Source: Streptomyces sp. SCUT-3
Lineage (GTDB): Bacteria > Actinomycetota > Actinomycetes > Streptomycetales > Streptomycetaceae
NCBI RefSeq assembly: GCF_014083985.1
Contig: NZ_CP046907.1
Location: forward strand, 3,080,001-3,144,000
DNA length: 64,000 nt
Reading direction: 5' to 3'
Shown here in pieces: positions 7,835-17,311 of the stretch. The notes under the pieces were generated by a model. That model worked only from the letters and a program-made list of their open reading frames with translations, did no database searches and was not told the origin of the DNA. Numbering within the stretch: position 1 is the first letter of the stretch; the number at the start of each line of letters is the position of its first letter. The position numbers were made by a program, and so were the translations under genes.

Positions 7835-10258
7835 TTATCCGTCGGCCTCCCCGGCGCCGGCGCCGGCGCCGGCGCCGGCGCCGGCGCCGGGGCCGGGGGC
7901 GGGGGTGGGGGCGCCTGACAGGAGGACGTCCAGGAGCCGGACGGCGGCCGCCTTGTCCAGGGGCTCGTTGCCGTTGCCGCACTTGGGCGACTGGATGCAC
8001 GAGGGGCAGCCGGACTCGCACTCGCAGGAGGAGATCGCCTCGCGCGTCGCCCGCAGCCATGCTCCGGCCGTGCGGAAGGCACGCTCGGCGAACCCCGCAC
8101 CGCCCGGGTGGCCGTCGTGGACGAAGACCGTCGGGCGGCCGGTGTCCGGGTGCAGCGGTACGGAGACGCCGCCGATGTCCCACCGGTCGCAGGTGGCGAA
8201 GAGCGGCAGCATCCCGATCGAGGCGTGCTCGGCCGCGTGCGCGGCGCCGGGCAGCTCCTCGGGGCGGACCCGGGCCTCTTCCAGCTGCCCGTCGGTGACC
8301 GTCCACCACACGGCCCTGGTGCGCAGGGTGCGCGGGGGCATGTCGAGGGGCGTCTCGCCGAGGACCTCGCCGGTGATCGGCCTGCGGCGCAGGTAGGAGA
8401 CGACGCGGTTGGTGACCTCGACCGACCCGAAGCACAGCCGGGCCTCGCCCCAGGGCACCTCCTCGGTGGTCTCCAGGACCGAGATCGCGGTGGTGTCCCT
8501 GGCAGTGGTCGTGTACGGCGGGTCGGCCTGCTCGACCAGGGCGACCGAGTCCTCCAGGTCCAGGTGGCGCACCAGGTAGGTCTGCCCCTGGTGGAGGTGG
8601 ACGGCGCCGTCGTGGACGGTGGTGTGCGCCGCCGCCTCCTCCACCGTTCCGAGGAGCCGCCCGGTACCGGCCTCCACGACCTGCACGGGCCTGCCTCCCC
8701 CGCCGCGGATGTCGATGCGGTCGACGGCGCGTTCCCGGCGGGTCCAGAACCAGCCGGACGCGCGCCGCCGCAGCAGCCCGCGGCGCTCCAGCTGCCCGAC
8801 CAGGCCGGCCGCGGACGGCCCGAACAGTTCCAGGTCGGCCTCCGTCAGCGGCAGCTCCGCCGCGGCCGCGCACAGGTGGGGGGCGAGGACGTGGGGGTTG
8901 TCGGGGTCCATCACCGTGCTCTCCACGGGTTGCCGGAACAGCGCCTCGGGGTGGTGGACCAGGTAGGTGTCCAGCGGGTCGTCGCGGCCGATCAGCACGG
9001 CCAGGGCCTCCTGCCCCGACCGCCCGGCGCGTCCGGCCTGCTGCCACAGGGACGCCCGGGTGCCGGGGTAGCCGGCGATGAGGACGGCGTCCAGGCCGGA
9101 CACGTCCACCCCCAGTTCCAGCGCGGTGGTGGACGCCAGCCCCAGCAGCTCCCCGCTGTGCAGCGCCCGCTCCAGGGCCCGCCGCTCCTCCGGCAGGTAG
9201 CCGCCGCGGTACGCGGCCACCCGCGGGGGCAGCGCCGGGTCCACGGCGGCCAGGCGTTCCTGGGCCAGCAGGGCGACCAGTTCCGCGCCGCGCCGGGACC
9301 TGACGAAGGCGACGGTGCGCACCCCGCCCGCCACGAGGTCCGCGAGCAGGTCGGCGCACTCGGCGACGGCGGTGCGCCGTACCGGTGCGCCGTGCTCGCC
9401 GCCGGCGTCGGTCAGCGGCGGTTCCCACAGGGCGAAGGCGAGTCCGCCGCGGGGCGAGGCGTCCTCGGTGACCTCGCGCACCGGGACGCCGGTGAGGCGT
9501 TCCGCCGCCTCGCCCGGCTGCGCGGCGGTGGCCGAGGCGAGGAGGAAGACCGGTTCCGCCCCGTAGCGGGCGCAGACCCGGCGCAGCCGCCGCAGCACCT
9601 GGGCGACGTGGGACCCGAACACCCCGCGGTAGGTGTGGCACTCGTCGACGATCACGTAGCGCAGGTGCCGCAGGAACGAGGACCAGCGCGCGTGGGCCGG
9701 GAGGATGCCGCGGTGCAGCATGTCCGGATTGGTGAGCACGTGGTTGGCGAAGAGGCGCACCCACTCGCGTTCCTCGACCGGGGTGTCGCCGTCGTACACG
9801 GCGGGGCGCACGGCGGTGCCCAGCGGTTCGGCCAGACGGGTGACGACCCGGCGCTGGTCGGCGGCGAGGGCCTTGGTCGGGGCGAGGTAGAGCGAGGTGC
9901 TTCCCCGCCCGTTCGGGGCCTCCGAGCCCTCCAGCAGGGAACTGAGCACCGGGGCGAGGTAGGCCAGCGACTTGCCGGAGGCGGTCCCGGTCGACACGAC
10001 GACGGACTGTCCGCCCAGAGCGAACGCCGCGACCTGTGCCTGGTGTGTCCAGGGGCGCCCTGTGCCCGCTTCGTGCAGTGCGTCCACCACTTCCGGCCGA
10101 ATACCCTCCGGCCAGTGGGAATGGCTTCCCGCTCTCGGGGGCAAGTGCTCCGTATGAGTGATGCGTGCGGCTCGGCCTGCCCTCGCGGCGAGCCGGGCCA
10201 GGGCCGGGGGCGACGAGGCGGGATCATGGGCCGTCTGCGGGTGAGGATCCTGAGCCAT
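7835..10258 (-). CDS. DEAD/DEAH-box helicase with C-terminal MZB-type zinc domain (YprA/MrfA-like)
   Basis: About 807 residues. The N-terminal helicase core has Walker A (VVSTGTASGKSLAYLAP, near residue 90), motif II VDECHTYRG (DECH) and SATAAQP (motif III); the second RecA domain has STTALELGVDVSG and QQAGRAGRSG (motif VI). The C-terminus has the cysteine cluster CECESGCPSCIQSPKCGNGN, the hallmark of the MZB/DUF1998 region of MrfA/YprA helicases, which act in repair of interstrand or mitomycin damage. The ATG at 10258 is preferred over a GTG two codons upstream. The last residues are a Gly-Ala repeat encoded by a GGCGCC array. It is divergent from bldG. Confidence 0.9.
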   Translation of the reverse strand: MAQDPHPQTAHDPASSPPALARLAARAGRAARITHTEHLPPRAGSHSHWPEGIRPEVVDALHEAGTGRPWTHQAQVAAFALGGQSVVVSTGTASGKSLAYLAPVLSSLLEGSEAPNGRGSTSLYLAPTKALAADQRRVVTRLAEPLGTAVRPAVYDGDTPVEEREWVRLFANHVLTNPDMLHRGILPAHARWSSFLRHLRYVIVDECHTYRGVFGSHVAQVLRRLRRVCARYGAEPVFLLASATAAQPGEAAERLTGVPVREVTEDASPRGGLAFALWEPPLTDAGGEHGAPVRRTAVAECADLLADLVAGGVRTVAFVRSRRGAELVALLAQERLAAVDPALPPRVAAYRGGYLPEERRALERALHSGELLGLASTTALELGVDVSGLDAVLIAGYPGTRASLWQQAGRAGRSGQEALAVLIGRDDPLDTYLVHHPEALFRQPVESTVMDPDNPHVLAPHLCAAAAELPLTEADLELFGPSAAGLVGQLERRGLLRRRASGWFWTRRERAVDRIDIRGGGGRPVQVVEAGTGRLLGTVEEAAAHTTVHDGAVHLHQGQTYLVRHLDLEDSVALVEQADPPYTTTARDTTAISVLETTEEVPWGEARLCFGSVEVTNRVVSYLRRRPITGEVLGETPLDMPPRTLRTRAVWWTVTDGQLEEARVRPEELPGAAHAAEHASIGMLPLFATCDRWDIGGVSVPLHPDTGRPTVFVHDGHPGGAGFAERAFRTAGAWLRATREAISSCECESGCPSCIQSPKCGNGNEPLDKAAAVRLLDVLLSGAPTPAPGPGAGAGAGAGAGAGEADG
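7851..7890. repeat. GGCGCC hexanucleotide array in the 3' end of the helicase gene
   Basis: About six tandem copies of the self-complementary hexamer GGCGCC encode a (Gly-Ala)n tail on the helicase. Simple-sequence DNA of this type is prone to copy-number change in steps of two residues, so tail length should vary between strains. Confidence 0.85.
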
Positions 10259-10393
10259 CGACACTCAGTGTGTCACTGGCGTGACGGACAATCGCCGCAA
10301 GGCGTCGTGCTCGCCTGCTGGTAAGTGATTGAATGCCATCGCGGCTGCCGATCCATGGGGGGCGACCGCTCGATGCAAGGTGCTGGAGGATCC

Positions 10394-10735
10394 GTGGACC
10401 TGTCCCTGTCGACCCGAACCGTCGACAACCGTACGGTTGTTGAGGTCGGTGGCGAGATTGATGTGTATACCGCGCCCAAGCTGCGCGAGCAGTTGGTCGA
10501 ACTCGTCAACGACGGCAGCTACCACCTGGTCGTGGACATGGAGGGAGTCGACTTCCTCGACTCCACCGGCCTGGGTGTGCTCGTCGGCGGCCTGAAGCGC
10601 GTGCGCGCACACGAGGGCTCCCTGCGCCTCGTGTGCAACCAGGAGCGCATCCTGAAGATTTTCCGTATCACCGGTCTGACCAAGGTGTTCCCGATCCACA
10701 CCTCGGTCGAGGAGGCTGTCGCGGCGACCGACTGA
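10394..10735 (+). CDS. bldG: BldG anti-anti-sigma factor
   Basis: STAS-domain protein of the SpoIIAA/RsbV family that controls aerial growth and antibiotic production in Streptomyces by partner switching. At 113 residues from the GTG at 10394 (preceded by GGAGG, 4-nt spacing) it has exactly the BldG length. The phosphorylation site is visible as [15 protein letters not shown]; the Ser after Asp is residue 57, the residue known to be phosphorylated in BldG. The following gene encodes an RsbW-like kinase, as in S. coelicolor. The gene is divergent from the helicase, and the 130-bp upstream gap should hold its promoter. Confidence 0.95.
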   Translation: MDLSLSTRTVDNRTVVEVGGEIDVYTAPKLREQLVELVNDGSYHLVVDMEGVDFLDSTGLGVLVGGLKRVRAHEGSLRLVCNQERILKIFRITGLTKVFPIHTSVEEAVAATD

Positions 10736-10840
10736 CCGTCGCATCGCTGACGGACTGTCGGTCGAGCGGGGGCACCGGGTCGCGATCCCGTGCCCGGGCC
10801 CCTGTTTCTGCACGCCCGAGGACCGAGGGGGAACTGACCT

Positions 10841-11290
10841 GTGGCCACTGTCGAACTGCGTTTCACCGCCCTGCCCGAGCACGTGCGCACCGCGCGGCTC
10901 GTGGCGGCCGCGGTGGCCCGTCGGGCCGGGGTCGACGAGTCCGTACTCGACGAGGTGCGTCTCGCCGTCGGCGAGGCGTGTTCCCGGGCGGTCGGCCTGC
11001 ACCGGCTCCACGGCTTGGAGAGCCCGGTCCGGGTGAGCCTGACGGAGGACGAGAAGAAGTTCTCCATCGAGGTCGCCGACGAGGTTCCCGAAACCGGGAG
11101 CCCCTCCGCCCCCGGGCGGCACGGCGAGGCCGCCGGGCACCCCGCCCCCGTGTCCGACGAGGCCGGTGAGGGGGACATGGGCCTTGCCGTGATCAGCGGG
11201 CTCGTGGACGACTTCGAGGTGACCGCGGGCGGGACCGGCGGAACCATCCGCATGAGCTGGCCCACCGTCCCGCCGCCCCTCGCCACCTGA
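10841..11290 (+). CDS. RsbW-like anti-sigma factor / serine kinase next to bldG
   Basis: HATPase_c family protein of 149 residues, starting at the GTG at 10841 after GAGGGGGAA. The N-box is visible around DEVRLAVGEACSRAV and the G1/G2 region around GDMGLAVISGLVDDF, typical of RsbW/SpoIIAB kinases. It is expected to phosphorylate BldG and to hold a sigma factor. A Pro/Gly-rich insert (about residues 88-110) between the ATP-binding motifs is poorly conserved-looking. It lies 105 bp downstream of bldG on the same strand, so probably in one transcript. Confidence 0.85.
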   Translation: MATVELRFTALPEHVRTARLVAAAVARRAGVDESVLDEVRLAVGEACSRAVGLHRLHGLESPVRVSLTEDEKKFSIEVADEVPETGSPSAPGRHGEAAGHPAPVSDEAGEGDMGLAVISGLVDDFEVTAGGTGGTIRMSWPTVPPPLAT

Positions 11291-11742
11291 CCCCGCCCGG
11301 CAACCGCCGGCCGCCGGCCCCCGTGCCGCCGGCCGGCGGTGTGCTGCCGCCCCGGCCACCGTGAGGCGCCCCGCCCCTGCGCCGGCCCGCTCACCAGCCG
11401 GCCCACCGGCTGCCGCCCGGCCTGCCTGTTCGCCTGCCGCCCCGCCCTCCTGCCGTCTGTCGGCCTGCCGCTTTGCCGTCTGCCGCCCCGTCGGCCCGTC
11501 GGCCCGTCGGCCCGTCGGCGCTGCCTGCCCGGCGCCGGCGCCCCGCCCACTCACCCGTCCCTCCTTGAGATGCGGCACCGGGCCCCTTCGGTGATCCTTG
11601 GGACGGACGCGTCCCGCCCTGCTTCGGCCGGGCTCTCCGCAATCCGCCCCATGCTCGCTCGGGAAGCCTGAGCGCCGCGGGTCACCCCGCCCCTCCTCGC
11701 GGACCTCCCGCTGCGCCGTGTGCCAAACGTCAAGGAGGACGA
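11291..11742. other. Gene-free interval before hppA with short GC repeats
   Basis: No convincing gene is seen. Around 11489-11520 there are four copies of an 8-bp CGTCGGCC unit. The region ends in the hppA ribosome binding site (AAGGAGGACGA just before 11743). The interval is long enough for the hppA promoter, but I see no clear -35/-10 pair. Confidence 0.5.
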
Positions 11743-14205
11743 ATGGCAGGGCCACTCACCGTTCTCGCCAACGGTCTCGCCGCACCGACCGCCGCCGGAA
11801 CCGCCGGAGAGGCGGCCGTGCTCACCGGGGGGAACCGCACACTGCTGCTGGTGATCGCCGGTGTGGCCGTGGCCGCACTGGTCGTCGCGGCCGTCCTGAC
11901 CCGCCAGGTGCTCATGGCGGACGAGGGGACCGACCGTATGAAACGCATCGCGGCCGCCGTCCAGGAGGGGGCGAACGCCTACCTGGCGCGGCAGCTGCGC
12001 ACGCTGTCGGTGTTCGCGGCGGCGGTGTTCTTCCTGCTGATGCTGCTGCCCGCCGACACCTGGGGGCAGAGACTGGGCCGCTCGGTGTTCTTCCTGGTCG
12101 GTGCCGTCTTCTCGGCGGCCACCGGCTGGCTGGGGATGTGGCTGGCGGTCCGCAGCAACGTGCGGGTCGCCGCGGCCGCCCGTACCGCGGACCTGACCGC
12201 CGCCGGTTCCGCACTTCCCGCCGGGCCGGGCCTGACCGAGGCCGGCCCGGCCGGGGGCGGGCGCGGCCCGGCGGACCGCGCCGCGGTCTCGCACCGCGCC
12301 ATGCGGATCGCGTTCCGCACCGGCGGCGTGGTCGGCATGTGCACCGTCGGCCTCGGACTGCTGGGGGCCTGCACGGTGGTGCTGGTCTACGCGGCCGACG
12401 CGCCCAAGGTGCTGGAGGGGTTCGGGTTCGGCGCGGCCCTGCTGGCGATGTTCATGCGGGTCGGCGGCGGCATCTTCACCAAGGCCGCCGACGTGGGCGC
12501 GGACCTGGTGGGCAAGGTCGAGAAGGGCATCCCCGAGGACGACCCGCGCAACGCGGCGACCATCGCGGACAACGTCGGCGACAACGTGGGCGACTGCGCC
12601 GGCATGGCCGCCGACCTGTTCGAGTCCTACGCGGTCACCCTGGTGGCCGCGCTGATCCTGGGCACGGTCGCCTTCGGCGACGCCGGGCTCGCGTTCCCGC
12701 TGCTGGTGCCGGCGATCGGCGTGCTGACCGCCATGGCCGGCATCCTCCTCGTCGCCCCCCGGGCCCGCGACCGCAGCGGCATGACCGCGATCAACCGCGG
12801 TTTCTTCGTCTCCGCGGCGATCTCCCTGGCGCTGGTGGCCGCGGCGGCCTTCGCCTACCTGCCCGCGCGCTTCTCCGACCTGGACAACGTGCCCGCCGCG
12901 ATCGCCTCCCACGACGGCGACCCGCGCCTGTTCGCCCTGGCGGCGGTGGCCATCGGCATCGTGCTCGCCGCGCTCGTCCAGCAGCTCACCGGGTACTTCA
13001 CCGAGACCGGACGGCGCCCGGTGAGGGACATCGCCAGGACCTCCCTGACCGGGCCGGCGACCGTGGTGCTCTCCGGCGTCTCGGTCGGACTGGAGTCCGC
13101 GGTGTACTCGGCGGTCCTCATCGGGCTCGGCGTCTACGGGGCGTTCCTGCTGGGCGGCGGTTCGCTGGTGCTGGCCCTGTTCGCGGTGGCGCTGGCGGGC
13201 ACCGGCCTGCTGACCACGGTCGGCGTGATCGTCGCCATGGACACCTTCGGGCCGGTCTCGGACAACGCGCAGGGGATCGCCGAGATGTCCGGCGACGTGC
13301 ACGGCGACGGCGCGCGGGTCCTCACCGACCTGGACGCGGTCGGCAACACCACCAAGGCGATCACCAAGGGCATCGCCATCACCACGGCCGTCCTGGCCGC
13401 GACGGCCCTGTTCGGCTCGTTCACCGAGACCGTGGGCACGGCCCGGGCGGAGGCGGGCAACCCCTCCGGCCCGGGGCTGAGCCTGGACATCTCCCAGCCG
13501 AACAACCTGGTCGGGCTGCTGCTGGGCGCGGCGGTCGTCTTCCTCTTCTCCGGGCTGGCGATCAACGCGGTCTCCCGGTCGGCGGGCTCGGTGGTCTTCG
13601 AGGTGCGCCGCCAGTTCAGGGAGAAGCCCGGGATCATGGACGGTTCGCAGACCCCCGAGTACGGGCGGGTGGTGGACATCTGCACCAAGGACGCGCTGCG
13701 CGAGCTGGCCACCCCCGGGCTGCTCGCCGTGCTCGCCCCGGTGGCGGTGGGCTTCTCGCTCGGCATCGGGCCCCTGGGCTCCTTCCTGGCCGGGGCCATC
13801 GGCACCGGGCTGCTGATGGCGGTCTTCCTGGCCAACTCCGGAGGGGCCTGGGACAACGCCAAGAAGCTGGTCGAGGACGGCCTGTACGGGGGCAAGGGCA
13901 GCGAGGCCCACGCCGCCACCGTCATCGGCGACACGGTCGGGGACCCCTTCAAGGACACCGCGGGGCCGGCGATCAACCCCCTGCTGAAGGTGATGAACCT
14001 GGTCGCCCTGCTGATCGCCGCCGCCGTGGTCAGGTACGGCTACGGCGACGAGGCCAGCCTGCCGGTGCGGATCACGGTCGCCGCGGTGGCCGTCGTGGTG
14101 ATCGTGGCCGCGGTCTACGCCTCCAAGAGGCGGGGAATCGCCGTGGGTGACGAAGACAACTCGGACACGGGCGAACGCAGGGCCGACCCGGAGCCCGTCC
14201 GCTGA
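11743..14205 (+). CDS. hppA: Membrane-bound proton-translocating pyrophosphatase
   Basis: Integral membrane enzyme that couples pyrophosphate hydrolysis to proton export. 820 residues with about 16 hydrophobic segments. The substrate/Mg-binding signature is visible in the acidic loop FTKAADVGADLVGKVEKG followed by DDPRNAATIADNVGDNVGD, and in a second acidic loop DTVGDPFKDTAGPAINP near the C-terminus. At GNTTKAITKG the residue after NTT is Lys, the marker of the K+-independent subclass (K+-dependent enzymes have Ala there). The ATG follows AAGGAGG. About 15 residues of charged tail follow the last helix. Confidence 0.96.
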   Translation: MAGPLTVLANGLAAPTAAGTAGEAAVLTGGNRTLLLVIAGVAVAALVVAAVLTRQVLMADEGTDRMKRIAAAVQEGANAYLARQLRTLSVFAAAVFFLLMLLPADTWGQRLGRSVFFLVGAVFSAATGWLGMWLAVRSNVRVAAAARTADLTAAGSALPAGPGLTEAGPAGGGRGPADRAAVSHRAMRIAFRTGGVVGMCTVGLGLLGACTVVLVYAADAPKVLEGFGFGAALLAMFMRVGGGIFTKAADVGADLVGKVEKGIPEDDPRNAATIADNVGDNVGDCAGMAADLFESYAVTLVAALILGTVAFGDAGLAFPLLVPAIGVLTAMAGILLVAPRARDRSGMTAINRGFFVSAAISLALVAAAAFAYLPARFSDLDNVPAAIASHDGDPRLFALAAVAIGIVLAALVQQLTGYFTETGRRPVRDIARTSLTGPATVVLSGVSVGLESAVYSAVLIGLGVYGAFLLGGGSLVLALFAVALAGTGLLTTVGVIVAMDTFGPVSDNAQGIAEMSGDVHGDGARVLTDLDAVGNTTKAITKGIAITTAVLAATALFGSFTETVGTARAEAGNPSGPGLSLDISQPNNLVGLLLGAAVVFLFSGLAINAVSRSAGSVVFEVRRQFREKPGIMDGSQTPEYGRVVDICTKDALRELATPGLLAVLAPVAVGFSLGIGPLGSFLAGAIGTGLLMAVFLANSGGAWDNAKKLVEDGLYGGKGSEAHAATVIGDTVGDPFKDTAGPAINPLLKVMNLVALLIAAAVVRYGYGDEASLPVRITVAAVAVVVIVAAVYASKRRGIAVGDEDNSDTGERRADPEPVR

Positions 14206-14397
14206 GCCCCGACCGGCCTGTGCCTGGCCAGGAGGCGGTCGTACCGGTTCGCGCACCCGGTGCGGCCGCCTTCCGGATCGACGGCAGCCGATGTGAACAA
14301 AAGACGCTTACCGGACTTCGTGGTCCGCCCGCCCGGCCGGTGCGCCGCCCGCGCCGTGTAAGTTCCGGGGCCGTAGGGCCACGAAAGGACGACTCCG

Positions 14398-14961
14398 GTG
14401 AACAACAAGCTCGCGGCCGCCCTGACCGGCGCGGCTCTGGTGGCGGCCCTGACCGGCTGCGGCGCCTCCCACGAGGAGGCCCTCAACGCCTGGGCGAAGC
14501 AGGTCTGCGACAAGGTGCCGCCCCAGGAGAAGAAGATCCAGGAGGCGGACAAGCTCTTCTCGGAGACGACCCCCGACGACTCCCCGGAGAAGGTCAAGGA
14601 GGTCGACTCCAAGGTGTTCGGCCAGAAGGCCGAGGCGTACCGGGCGATCGCCGTTGCGTTGGACAAGGCCGGGAAGCCGCCGGCGGAGGATGCCGAGAAG
14701 GCCGGGAAGCTGTACGCCGAATCGGTGAAGGGGATGAAGGCCACCGCCGCGGCCTACCGCGACCTCAAGGCGCAGGTGGACAAGCTCGACACCAAGGACC
14801 AGCGGAAGTTCGCCGACGGCCTGCAGGAGCTGGCCGCCGAACCGAACAGGGCGAGCAAGGCCGGCCACGACGCCTTCCTCCAGCTGCAGTCCGGCGAGAT
14901 CGGGACGGCCATGGCGGAACAGCCCGGCTGCAAGAAGACGTCCCCCGCGGCCGGCTCCTGA
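14398..14961 (+). CDS. Small secreted lipoprotein of unknown function
   Basis: 187 residues, starting at the GTG at 14398 after GAAAGGACGA. The N-terminus is a lipoprotein signal peptide ending in the lipobox LTGC, with Cys at about residue 21. The mature part is Lys/Glu/Ala-rich and predicted helical (for example EKAGKLYAESVKGMKATAAA), with two further Cys (one near QVCDKV, one near QPGCKK) that could form a disulfide. I do not recognise a named domain. The stop codon lies inside a 17-bp tandem repeat, so small repeat changes could alter the C-terminus. Confidence 0.85.
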   Translation: MNNKLAAALTGAALVAALTGCGASHEEALNAWAKQVCDKVPPQEKKIQEADKLFSETTPDDSPEKVKEVDSKVFGQKAEAYRAIAVALDKAGKPPAEDAEKAGKLYAESVKGMKATAAAYRDLKAQVDKLDTKDQRKFADGLQELAAEPNRASKAGHDAFLQLQSGEIGTAMAEQPGCKKTSPAAGS

Positions 14962-15020
14962 CAGGCCCCGGCTCCTGACAGGCCCCGGCTCCTGACAGGC
15001 CCCGGCTCCTGACAGGCCCC
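14953..15020. repeat. Four tandem copies of a 17-bp repeat across the lipoprotein stop codon
   Basis: The unit GGCTCCTGACAGGCCCC is repeated four times without a mismatch. Each copy contains TGA; the first one is the lipoprotein stop. The array is followed by a G/C-rich stretch up to the next start at 15089. No hairpin strong enough to call a terminator was seen inside it. Confidence 0.9.
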
Positions 15021-15088
15021 GGTCCCGGCGGGCCCCGGCGGACGGCAGGGGCGACGCCCCGCCCGCCGGGGCGGGGGACAATGACCGC

Positions 15089-16645
15089 GTGAGCACGCAC
15101 CCGCCCTCCCTGCCCGACCCCGCCCGCGCCGACCGGCTGCGCGACGCGCTCAAGCGCGCCGCGTACACCGCCGACGGCCTCCTCGACCTGCTCGGCTCCC
15201 CGGCGTACGCGGCGCTGTCGCGCAACGAGACCGTGCCCGCGCTGCGCGCTGCCCGGGGCACGGACCCGCTGTCCGTCCTGGTGCGCCTCTTCCTGCTGCA
15301 GCAGCCCGTGCCGTACGCGCTGGCGGCGGCTGCGCTGGACGTGCGGGACTGCCTCGACGGGGGCTGGCTGACCCGGGCCGACGGCGCCCAGGACGGCCCC
15401 GGCGACGGCCTCGGCGACGGCGGCCCGGTGCGCGCCACCGTCGACATCCGGCCGTACGGCGGCGGGGAGGACGACGACTGGTGGATCGTCTCCGACCTCG
15501 GCTGCGCGGTGGGCGGCGCCTCGGGCATCGGCCGGGCCCCGGGAGTCCCGGCGTCCGACCTGGTGCTGGGGGTCGGCGGCGCCTCGACCACGCTGGCGAA
15601 CATCACGGTCCGCCGGCCTGTCCGCCGGGCCCTGGACCTGGGCACCGGATCCGGTGTCCAGGCGCTCCACGCGGCCCGGCACGCCGGCCACGTCACCGCC
15701 ACCGACCTCAATCCGAGGGCGGTGCACTTCGCGCGCCTCACGCTCGCCCTGTCCGGGGTGCGCGGCGCCGACGTCCTCGGGGGCAGCCTCTTCGAGCCGG
15801 TCGGCGACCGGCGCTTCGACCTGATCGTCTCCAACCCGCCGTTCGTCATCTCGCCCGGCGCCCGGCTGACCTACCGCGACGGCGGCATGGCCGGCGACGA
15901 CCTGTGCCGCACCCTCGTGGCCGGGGCGGCCGACCACCTGGAGGAGGGCGGTTACTGCCAGCTGCTCGCCAACTGGCTGCACGTCGAGGGCGAGGACTGG
16001 AAGGACCGGATCGCCGGCTGGATCGCCCCGACCGGCTGCGACGCCTGGGTCGTCCAGCGGGAGGTGCAGGACGTCACGCAGTACGCGGAGCTGTGGCTGC
16101 GCGACGGCGGCGACCACCGGGGCGGCCCGGCCGAGTACGCGGCGCGCTACGAGGCGTGGCTGGACGAGTTCGAACGGCAGGGCGCCCGGGCCGTCGGCTT
16201 CGGCTGGATCACTCTGCGCAGGTCCGGGTCGGACCGGCCGGTCGTCCGGGTGGAGGAGTGGCCGCACCCGGTCGAGCAGCCCCTCGGGCCGGTGATCGAG
16301 CAGTGGTTCGCCCGCCAGGACTTCCTGCGCGACCACGACGACGCCGCACTGCTGGCCTCCCGCTTCCGGCTGGCCGACTCGGTCGTGCAGGAGCAGGTCG
16401 GGGTCCCCGGTGCGGAGGACCCCGAGCACGTGGTGCTGCGGCAGAACCGCGGCATGCGGCGGGCGACCGAGGTGGACACCGTGGTCGCGGGCTTCGCGGG
16501 GGTGTGCGACGGCACGCTCGCCGCGGGGCAGATCCTGGACGCGATCGCCCAACTGCTGGACGAGGACCCGGTGGTGCTGCGCGACCGCACGCCGGCGTCG
16601 ATCCGGCTGCTGGTGGAGCAGGGCTTCCTGATCCCGGTCGACTGA
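15089..16645 (+). CDS. SAM-dependent methyltransferase (small-domain, NPPF type)
   Basis: 518 residues from the GTG at 15089. An N-terminal helical domain of about 170 residues is followed by a Rossmann methyltransferase fold: motif I LDLGTGSGVQALHAA (about residue 182), acidic motif II TATDLNPRA, and the catalytic motif IV SNPPFVISP (about residue 250). NPPF is typical of enzymes that methylate amide or exocyclic nitrogens (HemK/RsmC/TrmN-like), so the target may be protein Gln, tRNA or rRNA. The C-terminal 150 residues are specific to the actinobacterial family. Repeats lie on both sides of the gene. Confidence 0.85.
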   Translation: MSTHPPSLPDPARADRLRDALKRAAYTADGLLDLLGSPAYAALSRNETVPALRAARGTDPLSVLVRLFLLQQPVPYALAAAALDVRDCLDGGWLTRADGAQDGPGDGLGDGGPVRATVDIRPYGGGEDDDWWIVSDLGCAVGGASGIGRAPGVPASDLVLGVGGASTTLANITVRRPVRRALDLGTGSGVQALHAARHAGHVTATDLNPRAVHFARLTLALSGVRGADVLGGSLFEPVGDRRFDLIVSNPPFVISPGARLTYRDGGMAGDDLCRTLVAGAADHLEEGGYCQLLANWLHVEGEDWKDRIAGWIAPTGCDAWVVQREVQDVTQYAELWLRDGGDHRGGPAEYAARYEAWLDEFERQGARAVGFGWITLRRSGSDRPVVRVEEWPHPVEQPLGPVIEQWFARQDFLRDHDDAALLASRFRLADSVVQEQVGVPGAEDPEHVVLRQNRGMRRATEVDTVVAGFAGVCDGTLAAGQILDAIAQLLDEDPVVLRDRTPASIRLLVEQGFLIPVD

Positions 16646-16650
16646 CCCGC

Positions 16651-16720
16651 CCGGACCCGCCCGGACCCGCCCGGACCCGCCCGGACCCGCCCGGACCCGC
16701 CCGGACCAGCCCGGACCAGC
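16651..16720. repeat. Decamer CCGGACCCGC array after the methyltransferase gene
   Basis: Five exact tandem copies of CCGGACCCGC are followed by two copies with CCGGACCAGC and then looser 11-mers to about 16760. The array is non-coding and starts a few bases after the stop codon. Confidence 0.88.
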
Positions 16721-16911
16721 CCCGGACCAGCCCTGGACCAGCCCCGGACCCCGGCCTCGACCCGTCTCCGGCCTGCCCTGCCCCGCCCCCGGACCCGCTC
16801 CGGGCCGGGCCACGCCGCGCCCGCTGCGGCCGGCGGGTGGATTTCACCCGTGGTTCGTTTGTTCGATGCGTACGCGTGGCACCCTCCGGTCACCTGGGAG
16901 GTGGTCGGAGG

Positions 16912-17106
16912 ATGGAAAGCGGACCGGCGGCATTCGCCGGAGTGGTCCTCGTGGTGTTCGGCACGGTCCTGTTGGGCTGGAGCGGTGTCCGGGCAGGTCT
17001 GGGCGCACCGGTCGTCCAGGGCGCCGGGCCGGCCGCGGCGGCGGGATACGCCCTGGTGGGAGCCGTCGCGGCGGCGGCGGGCGTGTGGTGCCTGCTCCAC
17101 GTCTGA
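16912..17106 (+). CDS. Small two-helix membrane protein
   Basis: 64 residues with two hydrophobic stretches, FAGVVLVVFGTVLLGWSGV and AAAGYALVGAVAAAAGVWC, separated by a short Gly/Pro loop. The ATG at 16912 has GGAGG immediately before it, which is an unusually short spacing. No domain is recognised. It lies on the same strand as topA, about 205 bp ahead of it. Confidence 0.65.
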   Translation: MESGPAAFAGVVLVVFGTVLLGWSGVRAGLGAPVVQGAGPAAAAGYALVGAVAAAAGVWCLLHV

Positions 17107-17311
17107 GCGGGCCGGCACCACGGGTGTGCGGGCCCCGCGCCGGGGCGCGTACGGTGATCAACGCGACATGAGTCCGTATCCGGGCGGCAGGAAGCACGCT
17201 TGTCGGGTTACCGTTCGAGTGGCGTTGCGGGCTTTTCCCGTTTGACACGGGACACCGATGTACGGTCACACTCCGCAGCGTCACCCTTTCGACCCGGAGA
17301 GAAGAGCGAAG

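Noticed and set aside
7835-10264. Long open frames antisense to the helicase, sulfatase, secreted-repeat and RecQ genes
   Set aside because: They are products of high GC at third positions, with no recognisable domains and no ribosome binding sites.
14953-16760. Tandem repeats considered as CRISPR or iteron arrays
   Set aside because: No spacers, no cas genes, no replication gene nearby; plain tandem duplication.
17241-17276. TTGACA followed by TACGGT as a topA promoter
   Set aside because: The spacing of about 13 bp is too short for a sigma-70-type promoter, and no better -10 was found.
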